Positions 8,133 through 18,165 of a stretch of 64,000 bases of DNA are shown here, one piece after another. Made by a program: the position numbers and the translations under genes. Within the stretch, counting starts at the first letter, position 1. Every line of letters starts with the position of its first letter. The stretch comes from a virus, in IMG/VR virus record IMGVR_UViG_3300042691_035162, positions 1-64,000 of that record; one strand, 5' to 3'. The notes beneath the pieces were generated by a model. That model saw only the letters and a program-made list of their open reading frames with translations, was not told where the DNA came from and made no database searches.

Positions 8133-8160
8133 AAGAAAGGGGGCAAAAGCCCCCTTTCTT
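8133..8160 (-). terminator. Terminator after the major capsid gene
   Basis: A perfect 12-bp stem (arms 8133-8144 and 8149-8160, loop of four A on the plus strand) is formed from AAGAAAGGGGGC and its complement. On the minus-strand transcript it is followed by a T-rich run (TTTTTC). It begins 7 bases after the capsid stop codon. This is a typical rho-independent, perhaps partial, terminator that sets capsid expression apart from the downstream genes. Confidence 0.85.
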
Positions 8161-8167
8161 ACTTCAA

Positions 8168-9076
8168 TTACGGCGTTCCGGGAGAACCGAAAATGCCGCG
8201 TGGGTCGCTGTAGCCGAAGCTATAACGCTCACGAGCCTTGTAGCGAACGTTGCCGGTGTCGAAGTCGCCTTCAAAACCAGTCTTGATCGCCACACGCTGG
8301 AACATCTTCATGCCGTTCGGGGCATCGGTCTTAATGAACCATGCGTCCGGATCGGTCAGGAAGTGGTTAACTGTGTAACCCTGGGGAATCATGCCCATGT
8401 TTTTGATCGCGTTGATGTCGTTGTCTGCAGTGCCAACACGCAGGGTGGACTTCATGATGCGATCAGCCGTGAACTGGAGTTCCTTCGGGATGATCAGTTT
8501 CAGACCTTGGATGGCGATCTTCAGACCACGCTCGTCCGTGAAGGCGGCGATGTCGATCAGGGCCTGCTCCAAAGAAGTCTCTGACAGATCCGCAGGGGTT
8601 GACAGTTCATTCTTCAGGTTAGGACCGGACAGGGTCGGGTGATCGTCAGCACAAAGGGGCTTGCCGTCGCCACCGATCGAGGTGGTGAAGGCGCCGTTCA
8701 GGACGGCGGCCGCTTTGATCTGCTTGGTCTGGGACATAGAACGAGCCAGAGCACGGGTGTAACGTGCAGCCAGACGGTCATAGAGGTTGTCCTCTACGGC
8801 CTCTTCTGTCAGCGCGAATGCCAGTGCGATGGTCTCGTGCGTGTACCGGGAAGCATAGACTTCTTGCGCGTTGTCATAAGCGACACCGGCGCCTTCAGCC
8901 TTGACGGGGGCGGTATTGAAACCGGAGAGCATAACTTCTTCTTCGAACGCGCGATCAGATGTCTCGACATCATAAATCTGGGCGTGCTCGTTTTCGTAGT
9001 TGCTGTACTCCAGTCCGAACAGAGCATTGAGACCAGGCTCAAGCTCGCGTACCAGTTGGGAACGTGAAATTGCCAT
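8168..9076 (-). CDS. Major capsid protein (Mu gpT-like)
   Basis: The 302-residue product starts MAISRSQLVRELEPGLNALF and contains YASRYTHETIALAFALTEEA and ARYTRALARSMSQTKQIKAA. It also has GGDGKPLCADDHPTLSG in the middle. This is the pattern of the Mu gpT-like HK97-fold capsid family, and the length is typical. No N-terminal propeptide is evident and no prohead protease is encoded nearby. Instead a separate scaffold gene is at 10181. The strong terminator behind it and its position between scaffold and adaptors support the call. Confidence 0.9.
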   Translation of the reverse strand: MAISRSQLVRELEPGLNALFGLEYSNYENEHAQIYDVETSDRAFEEEVMLSGFNTAPVKAEGAGVAYDNAQEVYASRYTHETIALAFALTEEAVEDNLYDRLAARYTRALARSMSQTKQIKAAAVLNGAFTTSIGGDGKPLCADDHPTLSGPNLKNELSTPADLSETSLEQALIDIAAFTDERGLKIAIQGLKLIIPKELQFTADRIMKSTLRVGTADNDINAIKNMGMIPQGYTVNHFLTDPDAWFIKTDAPNGMKMFQRVAIKTGFEGDFDTGNVRYKARERYSFGYSDPRGIFGSPGTP

Positions 9077-9089
9077 GACTTAGCTCCTA

Positions 9090-9680
9090 TTAGGGTGCGG
9101 GAGGACTGTTGGCAACACCAGCGCTGCCATACAAGTGACAGTTAATCTTAACAACCACATCTACATTTGCCTCACCAAGGACGTTATCGGTGGCACTGTA
9201 CGGGCCAACGATAGTCAGAACCTTAGTTGCGTCAACTGCGATTGAGGATGAGCTAAGTTCCGTACCAGAAACACCAGTCGTTGCGCTACCAGCAGCGTAA
9301 GCGATGTCAGCTTGCTTACCAATGTTGGCTTGTACAACGATACCGTCGGCCTGAATCAGGAACAGTTGGTTGGGGTCATCCAAAACTTCTGCCTGAATAA
9401 CGCCAGAAGTAATGTTTACCGAACCGGGGTAAAAGGCGCTCCATGTGGGCTTGCCAGTCGTCGGGTTAACGTAGTTGCAGCCGTTAAACACACCAACAGC
9501 GACGGTGTGCAGAGCAGCGTCAAACTTAACGACATAGCCACCAGAAATGGTCACCAGATCCCCTTGATAAATTGCGCCAGATTGGTTGTCCTCAATCAGG
9601 TAGGCGTACTGCTTCTGGGCACCAGTAGCAGACAGATTACCAAGAGGACGAAGACCAAAGGCTTTATCAACGTTTGCCAT
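9090..9680 (-). CDS. Capsid-associated (minor head / decoration) protein
   Basis: This 196-residue protein starts MANVDKAFGLRPLGNLS, a start I know from head proteins encoded just upstream of capsid genes in podo- and siphoviruses of environmental origin. The rest is beta-rich (DNQSGAIYQGDLVTISGG, later TVAVGVFNGCNY). Its position directly before the capsid gene suggests a decoration or minor capsid protein. It is separated from the capsid by 13 bases, so both are probably made in large amounts. Confidence 0.75.
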   Translation of the reverse strand: MANVDKAFGLRPLGNLSATGAQKQYAYLIEDNQSGAIYQGDLVTISGGYVVKFDAALHTVAVGVFNGCNYVNPTTGKPTWSAFYPGSVNITSGVIQAEVLDDPNQLFLIQADGIVVQANIGKQADIAYAAGSATTGVSGTELSSSSIAVDATKVLTIVGPYSATDNVLGEANVDVVVKINCHLYGSAGVANSPPAP

Positions 9681-9704
9681 TTTGTCTTTCCTTTAAAAGA
9701 TTAA

Positions 9705-10178
9705 TTACTCGGCCTTTTTAGGGCCACCGAATGTAACTCTAGACTGTCTCTCCGGCTTGATGACCTGCATAGATGAATGTGCGTTGGTCTTCAGTAAGTC
9801 GTTGTCAACAGCCTCAATTTGATCGCTCGTCCGCTGGTCGTAGTATTCCCTACGCTGATCGGCCATCTCTTCGGGGATCCTCGCCAACATTACGTCGCCA
9901 ACGCCAATGACGCCAGCATGAATGCCGTTTTGAATCGAAGGAGTAACGAAGTCGGGGTATTCCTCAGCCCGGACCAGCTCATAACCCTCACGGATCTTGC
10001 CAGCCACGTTCTTACTGTCATCCATACCGCCTGCTTCTTTACGAATCCAACGATGCTTATATCCCGGAGGTGCCGGAGGCGCATCCAAGTCGGAAGGACG
10101 AGACCATGACTTCTTACGCTCCGTTTTTGCACGGGTTTCAGCAGCACGTGATGTGCGATCGATTTCAGATTTAGTCAT
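9705..10178 (-). CDS. Head-region protein, unknown function
   Basis: The 157-residue product is highly charged. It has PPAPPGYKHRWIRKEAGGMD and GKIREGYELVRAEEYPDF, a combination I recognise from head gene clusters of aquatic podoviruses between scaffold and capsid. The N-terminus is basic (RAAETRAKTERKKSW). There is no membrane segment. It may be an internal or assembly protein; the sequence does not decide. Confidence 0.7.
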   Translation of the reverse strand: MTKSEIDRTSRAAETRAKTERKKSWSRPSDLDAPPAPPGYKHRWIRKEAGGMDDSKNVAGKIREGYELVRAEEYPDFVTPSIQNGIHAGVIGVGDVMLARIPEEMADQRREYYDQRTSDQIEAVDNDLLKTNAHSSMQVIKPERQSRVTFGGPKKAE

Positions 10179-10180
10179 GA

Positions 10181-11128
10181 TTATCTCCTTACGTACTTAG
10201 CGTACTCTTCCAGTGGGACACCTAATTTTCTTGCAATGGCCACCTCACTAGGTGTGAGTTTGATGGTCCTGCGCCCCGTTTGGCTCGCGGTCGAGCCGCG
10301 AGTAGCAGGTGCAACACCGGGGGCGTCCACGTTGGTGTTTACCTGAGGTTTCTTAAACTTGTGCGGAAGTTCCTTACGGATCCTCCGATTTAGCTCATCG
10401 TAATACTCATCACTTGACAAGTCAAACCCTTCTCGTTCTAGCTGGCCGTGGACAGCGTAGGCGACATTGGTCATGACTTCATCTTCCCCAAACCATTCAT
10501 TTTCATCGGCCCATTTCTGCGCCTTTGGATCAATGGCCTGTTGGGCGGCCTGTTGGGGTTGAACGTACTGTGGGGCCGGTTGTACCGCTTCCTGTTTCGG
10601 CGCCGCTTGACGTTGTTGAGCAAGAACGTTGGCTCTTTCCTGCTGCAGGATTAGTTGAGACATGAGCTTTTGGGCCTCTACAACAGCCTTTCCATCTCCA
10701 CGTTCTACTGCGTCTTGCAGGTTGGCTTCAGCAATAGCCAGTTGGGAATCCACCCGAGACTTAAACTCAGTCAGATAACCCTCATCCAGGGTTTGAACTC
10801 GAGACTGCGCAGTCTGAAGATTTGCCTGGACTTGACGAGCATAGTCTAAAGCAGCCTGTTCACGACGCTCGGCCTCGCGCAGGCGAGCCGTCATCTTGTC
10901 TAAACGCTTCTTAACTTTGTCGCTGTAATCCTGGTGCTCCGCAGCATCTGCCTGCTTTTTGGGCGGCGACTGCTCGACAACAGGTTCTTCTACCTGTTTT
11001 ATCTCAGCTTTGCCGTCCTCTGTGATCTCAACCTCGGCGCCCTGTTCGCCTTCGCCCAGGTTGAATTCCAGTTGATCATCCCCACTGGGGACCTGTACTT
11101 CTTCTTGAACTTCTTCGTTCTCTGGCAT
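10181..11128 (-). CDS. Head scaffolding protein
   Basis: This 315-residue protein has an acidic N-terminal third (GEGEQGAEVEITEDGK), a long central coiled coil (KVKKRLDKMTARLREAERRE and onward) and a basic C-terminus rich in Gln/Pro and Arg. Acidic N-terminus, helical rod and basic C-terminus directly upstream of capsid genes are typical of phage scaffolds such as T7 gp9 or P22 gp8. The C-terminal KLTPSEVAIARKLGVPLEEY looks like a capsid-binding helix-turn-helix. No protease domain is fused. Confidence 0.8.
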   Translation of the reverse strand: MPENEEVQEEVQVPSGDDQLEFNLGEGEQGAEVEITEDGKAEIKQVEEPVVEQSPPKKQADAAEHQDYSDKVKKRLDKMTARLREAERREQAALDYARQVQANLQTAQSRVQTLDEGYLTEFKSRVDSQLAIAEANLQDAVERGDGKAVVEAQKLMSQLILQQERANVLAQQRQAAPKQEAVQPAPQYVQPQQAAQQAIDPKAQKWADENEWFGEDEVMTNVAYAVHGQLEREGFDLSSDEYYDELNRRIRKELPHKFKKPQVNTNVDAPGVAPATRGSTASQTGRRTIKLTPSEVAIARKLGVPLEEYAKYVRR

Positions 11129-11139
11129 GGTATTTCTCC

Positions 11140-11586
11140 TTAAACCATGTGCGCGATGTCTTCTGGGTCAGAAATCTTCGCCAGAACCTCATCGTCGTTT
11201 AAAATTCGGATCTCTCCGCCATCAATGCCAATCCTAGCCCCGGCATACCGGCCAAAGACAATCCAATCACCTTTCTGGCACCACGGACCCTCAGGAAACT
11301 TCTCCTTATCGGCATAGGCCAAAGGCCCTGTAGCTACAACGTAGCCACAAACCGTAGCGATTTGTTGCCTTTCTACGGCCTGGTCCGCCAGAACAATCCC
11401 GCCCTTAGACTTCTTGGGGGGACGGAACGGCAAAACCACAATCCGCCAGCCAGTGGGCTTAGGGATACGGTCCAGCACACTAGCGTCCATGTTCTCAGGG
11501 CGTAGTTGCTGTTCGTCCTCCTGCACCTTCTGCTCGGCAGACCGTTCTTCGGCCCACTTCTTTTGCAAAGCAGTCATTTCAGTCAT
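11140..11586 (-). CDS. GroES-like co-chaperonin
   Basis: The product has 148 residues, against about 97 for bacterial GroES. After a charged N-terminal extension of about 40 residues the GroES fold is visible. PTGWRIVVLPFRPPKKSKGG is the first strand and the start of the mobile loop, followed by IVLADQAVERQQIATVCGYV, GDWIVFGRYAGARIGIDGGE and ILNDDEVLAKI. T4 gp31 is the classic phage example: it replaces host GroES so that GroEL folds the large capsid protein. The position beside scaffold and capsid genes supports this role. Confidence 0.85.
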   Translation of the reverse strand: MTEMTALQKKWAEERSAEQKVQEDEQQLRPENMDASVLDRIPKPTGWRIVVLPFRPPKKSKGGIVLADQAVERQQIATVCGYVVATGPLAYADKEKFPEGPWCQKGDWIVFGRYAGARIGIDGGEIRILNDDEVLAKISDPEDIAHMV

Positions 11587-11630
11587 TTATTTCTCCGTTA
11601 TTGCGCGGTATCCACCGCGAAGGTTAGCTT

Positions 11631-11816
11631 TTACTCACTTTCTAATTTCTTCAGTATCTCCGTCATGCGGTCTTCGACCATTTGCAAGCCCCGGACCTCA
11701 CCCACCAAACCTTGGTAGTGCTCCTGGTTCTTGACCCCGCCATAAATCATTGCCTCACCGATCTCGTGTTTACGAGATCGGATGAGTTTGTAGAGTTGCT
11801 CGACTAGGTTTTCCAT
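11631..11816 (-). CDS. Small helical protein, unknown function
   Basis: The 61-residue product is almost entirely helical, with EQLYKLIRSRKHEIGEAMIY and VRGLQMVEDRMTEILKKLES. It starts at the stop of the gene upstream (TGATG). Such short coiled-coil proteins are common between portal and capsid genes of environmental podoviruses, without a known role. It may help scaffold or portal assembly. Confidence 0.65.
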   Translation of the reverse strand: MENLVEQLYKLIRSRKHEIGEAMIYGGVKNQEHYQGLVGEVRGLQMVEDRMTEILKKLESE

Positions 11817-12109
11817 CAGCAGATTTTGCAGCCCTTAGTGGGACGCGCGGCACCCTGTCCGCGTACTTTCACCATGCCGCCTGACTTGTAGCCGGCGTAG
11901 TTGTATGCCTCACCCTCTTTAGCCTCCTGGGGGACAGACTCGCGGACCTTTTCCGCAGCCTTCATTTCGTCCCTGGCAGATTTTGCCATAGTTGTGGAGA
12001 TCTTAGACCAGACATCTTTTTCGCCTTGGATCCCACTTTCCATCATGGAACGTGCTTTATCCAATTTGGCGGTTTCTTTAGCGGTAGGGGTACGATATTT
12101 ATTGCGCAT
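11816..12109 (-). CDS. Small basic head-region protein ending in Cys (KVRGQGAAR type)
   Basis: The product has 97 residues: a helical charged N-terminal part, then YKSGGMVKVRGQGAARPTKG and the end GCKIC. I recognise the GG-V-KVRGQGAA...C-C ending from small proteins of many uncultured aquatic phages. Two cysteines lie in the last four residues. Its context between portal and scaffold suggests a virion component; disulfide or metal cross-linking is an idea from the sequence, not established. Confidence 0.65.
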   Translation of the reverse strand: MRNKYRTPTAKETAKLDKARSMMESGIQGEKDVWSKISTTMAKSARDEMKAAEKVRESVPQEAKEGEAYNYAGYKSGGMVKVRGQGAARPTKGCKIC

Positions 12110-12118
12110 TTTGCTCTC

Positions 12119-12358
12119 CTAGCAAATTTTCACTTTACGGTCGGCATCCTTGCGTTTGACGTATCGAACTTCCCCGCCAGTAGCCATCTTCTTGGATTTT
12201 CCAGCGGTCGAAAGCGCAATTGCCACGGCCTGTTTAACGGCCTTCTTCTCGCTGGTGGGTTTACTGGTACCAATAGACCCAGTCTTTTTAAACTTCCGAA
12301 CCATCTCAGAGATATTCCCAGAGATGGTCTTCTGACTACTGCCTTTTTTGAGTGGCAT
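12119..12358 (-). CDS. Small basic protein ([11 protein letters not shown] family) ending in Cys
   Basis: The 79-residue product begins [20 protein letters not shown] and contains [20 protein letters not shown], a family I know from environmental phages and some bacteria. After that comes [12 protein letters not shown] and the end RKVKIC. Its start lies 23 bases inside the 3' end of the portal gene in another frame. Basic composition suggests nucleic-acid binding; the function is not known. Confidence 0.7.
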   Translation of the reverse strand: MPLKKGSSQKTISGNISEMVRKFKKTGSIGTSKPTSEKKAVKQAVAIALSTAGKSKKMATGGEVRYVKRKDADRKVKIC

Positions 12359-14768
12359 TCTGAACCCCCATCTGTTGTAGTCGCATTAAAGTGAGATCGG
12401 CCTTTTGATCGGCGATATCTTCCTGGGATTGAATTTTAGCGGCAGTTTCTGCCGCACGCTGCTGTAATTGCTGGGCCTGCAGGCCAATCTTCTGCTGGTC
12501 ATTCTGCGCAATCTGCTGGTCTCGGGCTGCCCGTTGTGCCAGTTCCTGCTCCTTGAGCTGAACCAGTGGATCAGGTGCGCCAGCACCAGACAGTTGTGAG
12601 GACAGTTGCCGCAGTTCTCCCATTCCCTGGGCCACGAGCATGGCAACCATTGCCTCTTTCTGGATGTCGGACACCATGCCCCGGTTCTCCGGGCCGTACT
12701 CCGTGAAGATCTGTGCCTCGACCTGTTCCTCCGCCTTCAGGCGCACGTGCTCGAGGATGTGCTTAGTCAGATTCATAGCAGCTAGGGGATTACCCTGAAC
12801 GATCGGGCTCATTCCCTGGAGCATGTGGCTCATTATGTGAGCGTCATGCTGCTGACCAGCAAAGGCCTTAAGCTTCTTGCCGTCAATCGCATCAGCGTTC
12901 TCAGTTGCCGGATCCTTGGGCTTGGGCTCTTGCGTATCGTCGTAGTTCAGGATCATGTCGATATCCCGAACTCCCAGTGCATCGTACATGCGGCGATAGG
13001 CCTCGTACATGTTGTGCATCTGCGGTGCAGACTGGGCCAGTTGTAACTGGGTCTGGGCCATCATGATCCGTTGGGACGTCGAGTAAATGTTCGGGTCTGC
13101 CACGGGCAGCACGTCAACACGCTCATCAAAATCCTCGCGGAAGATCTTCCGATCGCCACCCTCTACTTCGTACGGATACTCATCTGGCAAGTACTTGGCA
13201 AAGCACTTTGCCATCAATTCAAACTCAAGCTTCTGCGCATAGTGCAGCCGCTTGTGGATACCAGACATTACGTTGGCGCCCTTTTCCATTAGCGCCATGG
13301 TCGTACCTACGGCAGCCTGCTGGTTGCCATCACCCACCTGCATGTCAGCAATGCTTGCCAGGCGACGTCCACTGTCAATACAGAAACCCATCAAGGTAAA
13401 TAGCGTCTGACTTGGCTCCTTGTACGGCAGGGGCAGTAGCGACGAGGCCAGGTCCGCGCCACCCGCATCAATGTCCCGCCACTCGCCAGGCTGCAGCGGA
13501 TTGTCGTCATCCGCGATCCGCAAACCCCGTGCTTTAAACCCAGCCGGCAGGTTAGACAGCGTTCCAGCGTCCAACAACTGACGCAATGCGGACGTCGCTG
13601 CCCGGTTCAGGTTACCAATCAGGTGAATCAGACCATAGCCCATGCACCCCGGACCTGGTAGGAACATGTAATGAACGTAGTACTGCTCAGGGCAGCACGT
13701 CTCATCTTCCTCGGCCCAGTTACGATAGATCGACAGCACCTTGCCGCTGTCCTTGTCCACGGTAATGATGTATGGCTTCTTAATTCCGTTCTTGTCCTTA
13801 AAGCCCGGAACGTCATACAGAATGTGGGCCTCAAGCAGGGTGTACTCTTCATCCATGTAGCCAGGAGTCTGGCCAGAAACTTTGTCTTCTCCGTCCGTAA
13901 TCGGAGTCTCGCGGGGAGTTACGGCGCCACTTTCAAGGTTGATATCGCGGTAAGTGCCGTTGACCTGCGCCTTGCGCAGATCGTTCTTGGACATCGGAAC
14001 CACCTGGATGCAGCGCTCGTTCTCCCACGGATTGCTTGAACCGTGGTACGGCATCACAAAGTTATCCGGCACAATGAACGGCGACACACAGCGCTTTTTA
14101 TTCTTGTCGAAGTAAACCTTCTTGAAGGCCGACCCACCATAGCCCACGTACCACAGCATCTGGTCGTAGTCGGGGGTGTATTCCTTCATTACCGTCGTAA
14201 TCTGGTAGTTCATGAAATCTTTGACGCGGTTGGCCTGGGCTTCACGCTTGCGGTTGCTGGCGCCCATCACGTGCGTGCGCACGGGCCCGCCCGCAGGCAT
14301 GAGTTCTTTCATGGCCTGGGCAGAAAACTGTGTAATTGCCTCGGTCAACAGCGGAACAGATACCCCGGCCGCACCACGGAAAGGCTTTGTACGAACGTCG
14401 TACTGAAACCCAAGATTCTTAAACCCTTCTGAGTAGGTACGCTCCCACTCTTCGCGAGAGGCAACGTCCGAATCAAAATACTCCAGGATTTCGCTGCCGA
14501 TCATGGCCAAATCGTCATCGCTAAGTTTCTCGGCTAGGTTTTGACGATGTTTGGTTTCAATCTCGTCTTCTTCCTCTTCGCCCATCGTGATCGTAGCGCC
14601 ACCTTCCTCGTCAATCTCTACATTGACAAGTTCTTCATCGGTCTCAGGGTCCTTGGCCTCAATCTCTACCTCAACGCCGCCGCCTTCAGCCAATTCGACC
14701 ATGGGCTCAGTAGCCATCAAAGATTTTTCGATGTTGTTAGCAGTTGAGTTTTTCTTTCTTTTAGCCAT
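12336..14768 (-). CDS. Portal protein (P22 gp1-like)
   Basis: This is an 810-residue protein. A strongly acidic low-complexity N-terminus (about residues 20-75) precedes the conserved core with [40 protein letters not shown] and [21 protein letters not shown] Gln-rich helical C-terminus follows, which would form the barrel inside the head. Length and motifs fit the large podovirus portals. It lies next to the terminase and lysozyme-domain genes, as expected. Its stop codon lies within the next small gene. Confidence 0.88.
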   Translation of the reverse strand: MAKRKKNSTANNIEKSLMATEPMVELAEGGGVEVEIEAKDPETDEELVNVEIDEEGGATITMGEEEEDEIETKHRQNLAEKLSDDDLAMIGSEILEYFDSDVASREEWERTYSEGFKNLGFQYDVRTKPFRGAAGVSVPLLTEAITQFSAQAMKELMPAGGPVRTHVMGASNRKREAQANRVKDFMNYQITTVMKEYTPDYDQMLWYVGYGGSAFKKVYFDKNKKRCVSPFIVPDNFVMPYHGSSNPWENERCIQVVPMSKNDLRKAQVNGTYRDINLESGAVTPRETPITDGEDKVSGQTPGYMDEEYTLLEAHILYDVPGFKDKNGIKKPYIITVDKDSGKVLSIYRNWAEEDETCCPEQYYVHYMFLPGPGCMGYGLIHLIGNLNRAATSALRQLLDAGTLSNLPAGFKARGLRIADDDNPLQPGEWRDIDAGGADLASSLLPLPYKEPSQTLFTLMGFCIDSGRRLASIADMQVGDGNQQAAVGTTMALMEKGANVMSGIHKRLHYAQKLEFELMAKCFAKYLPDEYPYEVEGGDRKIFREDFDERVDVLPVADPNIYSTSQRIMMAQTQLQLAQSAPQMHNMYEAYRRMYDALGVRDIDMILNYDDTQEPKPKDPATENADAIDGKKLKAFAGQQHDAHIMSHMLQGMSPIVQGNPLAAMNLTKHILEHVRLKAEEQVEAQIFTEYGPENRGMVSDIQKEAMVAMLVAQGMGELRQLSSQLSGAGAPDPLVQLKEQELAQRAARDQQIAQNDQQKIGLQAQQLQQRAAETAAKIQSQEDIADQKADLTLMRLQQMGVQNATQKRQ

Positions 14769-17700
14769 TATGCTGCCCGATCATATAAGGGTTTATCGAC
14801 TATGCCGCCTTTAGCGAACCCTTCTGGGGCATCGACATAGCGAAGTTCTTTGGAAATATTAAACGGAATATCTTCCGGGGTTGTTTTGTTAATAAAGGCT
14901 TTTAGTTGGGGCAAGTAGTCTTCCGGCGTAACGTTAGAGGTCAACGGACCATTACCTTGCGCTTGCCGCATAGAAAACTTACCTGACTTTTCGCCCTTGA
15001 CCATTTCAACGTTAGTTACAGGCATTCCGTTCTTGTCGTATAAAACAAATAATTCTACATTCCCGTCTTCCAAGGCTTTTCGGCCATTATTAAACGGGCC
15101 ATATGACCCGTAATTGGCATATCCCTTGATGGAATTATCTAATACCGCAGACTGAATCAAAGTTGCATCTGGATCAACTATTTTTCTCCAGGTTGACCCG
15201 TCTGGCAGCTCTTGGAATACCTCTGTACCAAAAGCAAGTGCTTCAGGATCTACAAACTTATTGTTTTTTATGCTTTCTTGAATTTCATCCGCGCGAGCTT
15301 CTAGTGTTTTTTGTTTTACCGCAAGTTTTGATGCTCTAGAAACAAACGTAGCAAAATTAATGTCTTTTAATTCTTGCGTACTCATTTTACCGGCTTGTCT
15401 AGCCAGATCTTTTATGTCGTACCCAAAAAAGTCCATGTAACCACTACTGATGTCGAGTAGTGGTTGCCCTCGTTTCAACGCCTCGAGTTCGTTTTTGCTT
15501 AAATTTTCAGTAGCGTACCTTCCGTACAGTCCTTCGTACCGAGCAATGTCAGAAGGATTTACGTTTTCAGCATTTATGTTTATAAGTTTTGAAATCTTTG
15601 GCTCTAGAACAACAGAGAAGTACTCCGGGTTATTTTTTAACCGGGTGCGAATATCTGCTACGTCTGCTGGATCTTTGTTTGTTAGTTTAGACAACAGGTC
15701 ATCCGGTATTAACTCGGGGTGTTGCTTAAACTGAGCCAAAATATTTTGTTTAATGCTTTGGCTCATACGCTCGGTTTCTGCGTAAGGCTCTGCAATATCT
15801 TCTTTTGCCAAATTAATTTGACGGATTCCAAGCATTTGGTCATACCGACGCTCTAGGTCCCGCATAGCACTGATATCGCCAGATTCTGCTTCCCTAATAA
15901 GGTACTTTGGAAACAACTCTTCCCCTACTTCGCCTGGCATCTTAATCCGCCCGGCTATCATTTCTTTCTTTAACTCATCACTAATACTTCCTGCTCGTTT
16001 CTCAAAAAAGTCTCGTGCTTTTTTGTTAAACATCTCTGCAGCAGCCGTAGCTTTTTCCACATCTCCGCCAGCGGATTCCATCGCCTCCGTGGCGCCACGA
16101 CTAATAAGCCTAGATAGTTGGCTTCCCTCGCTAGTGAAGAATGTTCCGCCAGGGGCGCGGGAAATTGCGGGGGCCCCGGCTTGCATGATGCTCTTTTGGT
16201 TGAGCACGAAGTCCATCATCTGCTCTTTGGTAGCTTCCGGGTTGCCAGTAATCTTCCTAAACGTGGGCAACGTCATCTTCTCGACGCCTTTTTCGATCCC
16301 TGCAATGCCTTGTCTTGCCGCTGCCCCCACTGGGTATGGGCGTTGCAACTGCACTTGGGGCAGTGCTGCATCGAGTTTGTATTCTTGGGCAAGCCTGCCA
16401 ACGTTTTGGAGAGTCTCTTGGCCAGCCTCAGTACGCGGCTCGTACATGAACCGGCTTGGTGACACTTCTTTTGCGGGAACGCCACGCAGTACGTCATAAG
16501 CAATGGAGGCCGGAGCAGTCAGGCCGGACAACGCACTTAGTGCTGTCTCACCAGCCCCGATTAATTGCTGGCCGGGTGTGAAAGTAGGTTGAGGTACGGG
16601 CGCATCACGGACCACTCTTCCCTGCACATCCACCTGCGGCACTTCACTAATGGACGGCGCTCTCCGATTTACCTCGCCGCCGTCTTTGAACAGGCGCTTA
16701 CCGCCTTCGGTTGCGGCAGTGCTAAGTAGGTTTCTGTAAAGCATGCTGTTGAAGTCCATACCGGGGAACAAGTACATCCCGCCTATGGTGCCCGCCATAC
16801 CCAGAAATGCGCCTAAGCCATCATCATCTTTATCCGGCACGCGGTAAAACGGGTTTGGCTGCGCATCGATACCAAGCACCGACTCTTCTGGGGCGTAGTT
16901 GGTGCCGTACTTTGTGTTGTAGTCGCGTACAGCCTGGATGTATTGCTGGTCGAGAGCCAGCTTTTGGTTCTGGGCATCAATGTCCGCGTTCCACGGACGA
17001 TTGATCATCGTGCCAAAACGCTGCTGGTGTAACGGAGCCCAGGCCCCGTATGTCTCCCCCCATGTTGGCATAGGTGTGCCCGCTTTAGGTATGCCGGCAC
17101 CGTACTTCGCATCCCACTCGGCCTGCTGCCGCGCGGTTTCTTTTTGCAGTTCACTCAGTTGATTGAGTGCATTTTCTTGGCTGGTCGTAGCTAGGTTGAC
17201 GGGCTGGCCAAACTGCTTCTCGTGGAGTTTGTTCCACAGCGCCCCAACACCTTCGAGTGTCGGGCGAGCAGTCAGTGCCGTCGCTTCGCGGTACCGACGC
17301 TGCACCTCGGGCATCGTCACGCCAGTTACGCGGGATACTTGTTCCTGCGAAACGTTGTACTTGTTCATCGCCTCGGCAATCTGCCGATCCGTTAGCTCGG
17401 GCCTTTCCTTTAGGTACCGGGACACCTGTTCATCGCTAAACTTTTTTGCTTCGCCACCTTCGGCAAACCTCACGGGCATGCGCGGGACGGGTCTTCGCTT
17501 TGGCTCGCTCTCTTCTTGCGCTTTTGCCATGATCGCAAACGGATCTACCGTCTTTTCCGACGGCGCAAGGATCGAACCAATCTTTGTTCTCGTGCTGGAG
17601 GCTCCGGAACCGCCATCTTCAGACTGTATTTCCTCTAACAACTTCATCGCCTGGTCTGTTACCGACTCTTTTTCGGTATCACCAAGATAATTCGCAGCCA

Positions 17701-18163
17701 GAGCCATGCGATAACTTTCCGGCAACTGATTCGCAGACGCTACTTGGACCGTGGGCCGTGGTCCGGGTGCCTTGGTGGGTGCTTGAGCAGTCGAGACTTG
17801 CGTAAAATGGCTCAAGGACCTCGGACCACCCTCCATCTCTATCATCGCACGCTGCAAATCCCCGATTCTTTCTGCAGGGACCACGGACGACGGATCAAGG
17901 CCCGTCTTCTTGGCGACAAAATCGATGTAATTGCTTGTTTTGTTCTCGGACGGAGGTGCGTATTTGTTCAAAAAGGCAGAAAGAGTCAACCCGCGCTCTT
18001 GCGTGTCGAGTTCGATCTGTCTTTGCATGGCAGATAGTCCTGCTTCGGGAGTTTCAAAGCGAGCAAAGCCGCCTTCTCCTGGCGTAGCCCCCGGTTGATT
18101 AGCAAACCGCAGGTTTCCAGGATTATTGTTTCGTATGGATAGCGGTTCTTTGCTAACTGACAT
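14768..18163 (-). CDS. Large virion protein with N-terminal lysozyme-like domain
   Basis: The product has 1131 residues. The N-terminal part (about 1-115) has LSIRNNNPGNLRFANQPGAT, FETPEAGLSAMQRQIELD and LSAFLNKYAPPSENKTSNYI. This is the NNPGN(L/I)R-type peptidoglycan-degrading domain that phages carry in ejection proteins. Around residues 235-300 there is a unit (FSDEQVSRYLKERPELTDRQ onward) that recurs twice in the protein at 24695-25498. The rest is a long helical ejection-type protein ending in EGFAKGGIVDKPLYDRAA. The gene shares one base with the portal start. It probably travels in the virion and opens the cell wall during DNA entry. Confidence 0.8.
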   Translation of the reverse strand: MSVSKEPLSIRNNNPGNLRFANQPGATPGEGGFARFETPEAGLSAMQRQIELDTQERGLTLSAFLNKYAPPSENKTSNYIDFVAKKTGLDPSSVVPAERIGDLQRAMIEMEGGPRSLSHFTQVSTAQAPTKAPGPRPTVQVASANQLPESYRMALAANYLGDTEKESVTDQAMKLLEEIQSEDGGSGASSTRTKIGSILAPSEKTVDPFAIMAKAQEESEPKRRPVPRMPVRFAEGGEAKKFSDEQVSRYLKERPELTDRQIAEAMNKYNVSQEQVSRVTGVTMPEVQRRYREATALTARPTLEGVGALWNKLHEKQFGQPVNLATTSQENALNQLSELQKETARQQAEWDAKYGAGIPKAGTPMPTWGETYGAWAPLHQQRFGTMINRPWNADIDAQNQKLALDQQYIQAVRDYNTKYGTNYAPEESVLGIDAQPNPFYRVPDKDDDGLGAFLGMAGTIGGMYLFPGMDFNSMLYRNLLSTAATEGGKRLFKDGGEVNRRAPSISEVPQVDVQGRVVRDAPVPQPTFTPGQQLIGAGETALSALSGLTAPASIAYDVLRGVPAKEVSPSRFMYEPRTEAGQETLQNVGRLAQEYKLDAALPQVQLQRPYPVGAAARQGIAGIEKGVEKMTLPTFRKITGNPEATKEQMMDFVLNQKSIMQAGAPAISRAPGGTFFTSEGSQLSRLISRGATEAMESAGGDVEKATAAAEMFNKKARDFFEKRAGSISDELKKEMIAGRIKMPGEVGEELFPKYLIREAESGDISAMRDLERRYDQMLGIRQINLAKEDIAEPYAETERMSQSIKQNILAQFKQHPELIPDDLLSKLTNKDPADVADIRTRLKNNPEYFSVVLEPKISKLININAENVNPSDIARYEGLYGRYATENLSKNELEALKRGQPLLDISSGYMDFFGYDIKDLARQAGKMSTQELKDINFATFVSRASKLAVKQKTLEARADEIQESIKNNKFVDPEALAFGTEVFQELPDGSTWRKIVDPDATLIQSAVLDNSIKGYANYGSYGPFNNGRKALEDGNVELFVLYDKNGMPVTNVEMVKGEKSGKFSMRQAQGNGPLTSNVTPEDYLPQLKAFINKTTPEDIPFNISKELRYVDAPEGFAKGGIVDKPLYDRAA

Positions 18164-18165
18164 GC

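Noticed and set aside
16023-16499. Long plus-strand frames antisense to the 14768 gene
   Set aside because: Antisense shadows of a well-supported coding region with no start signal or known motifs.
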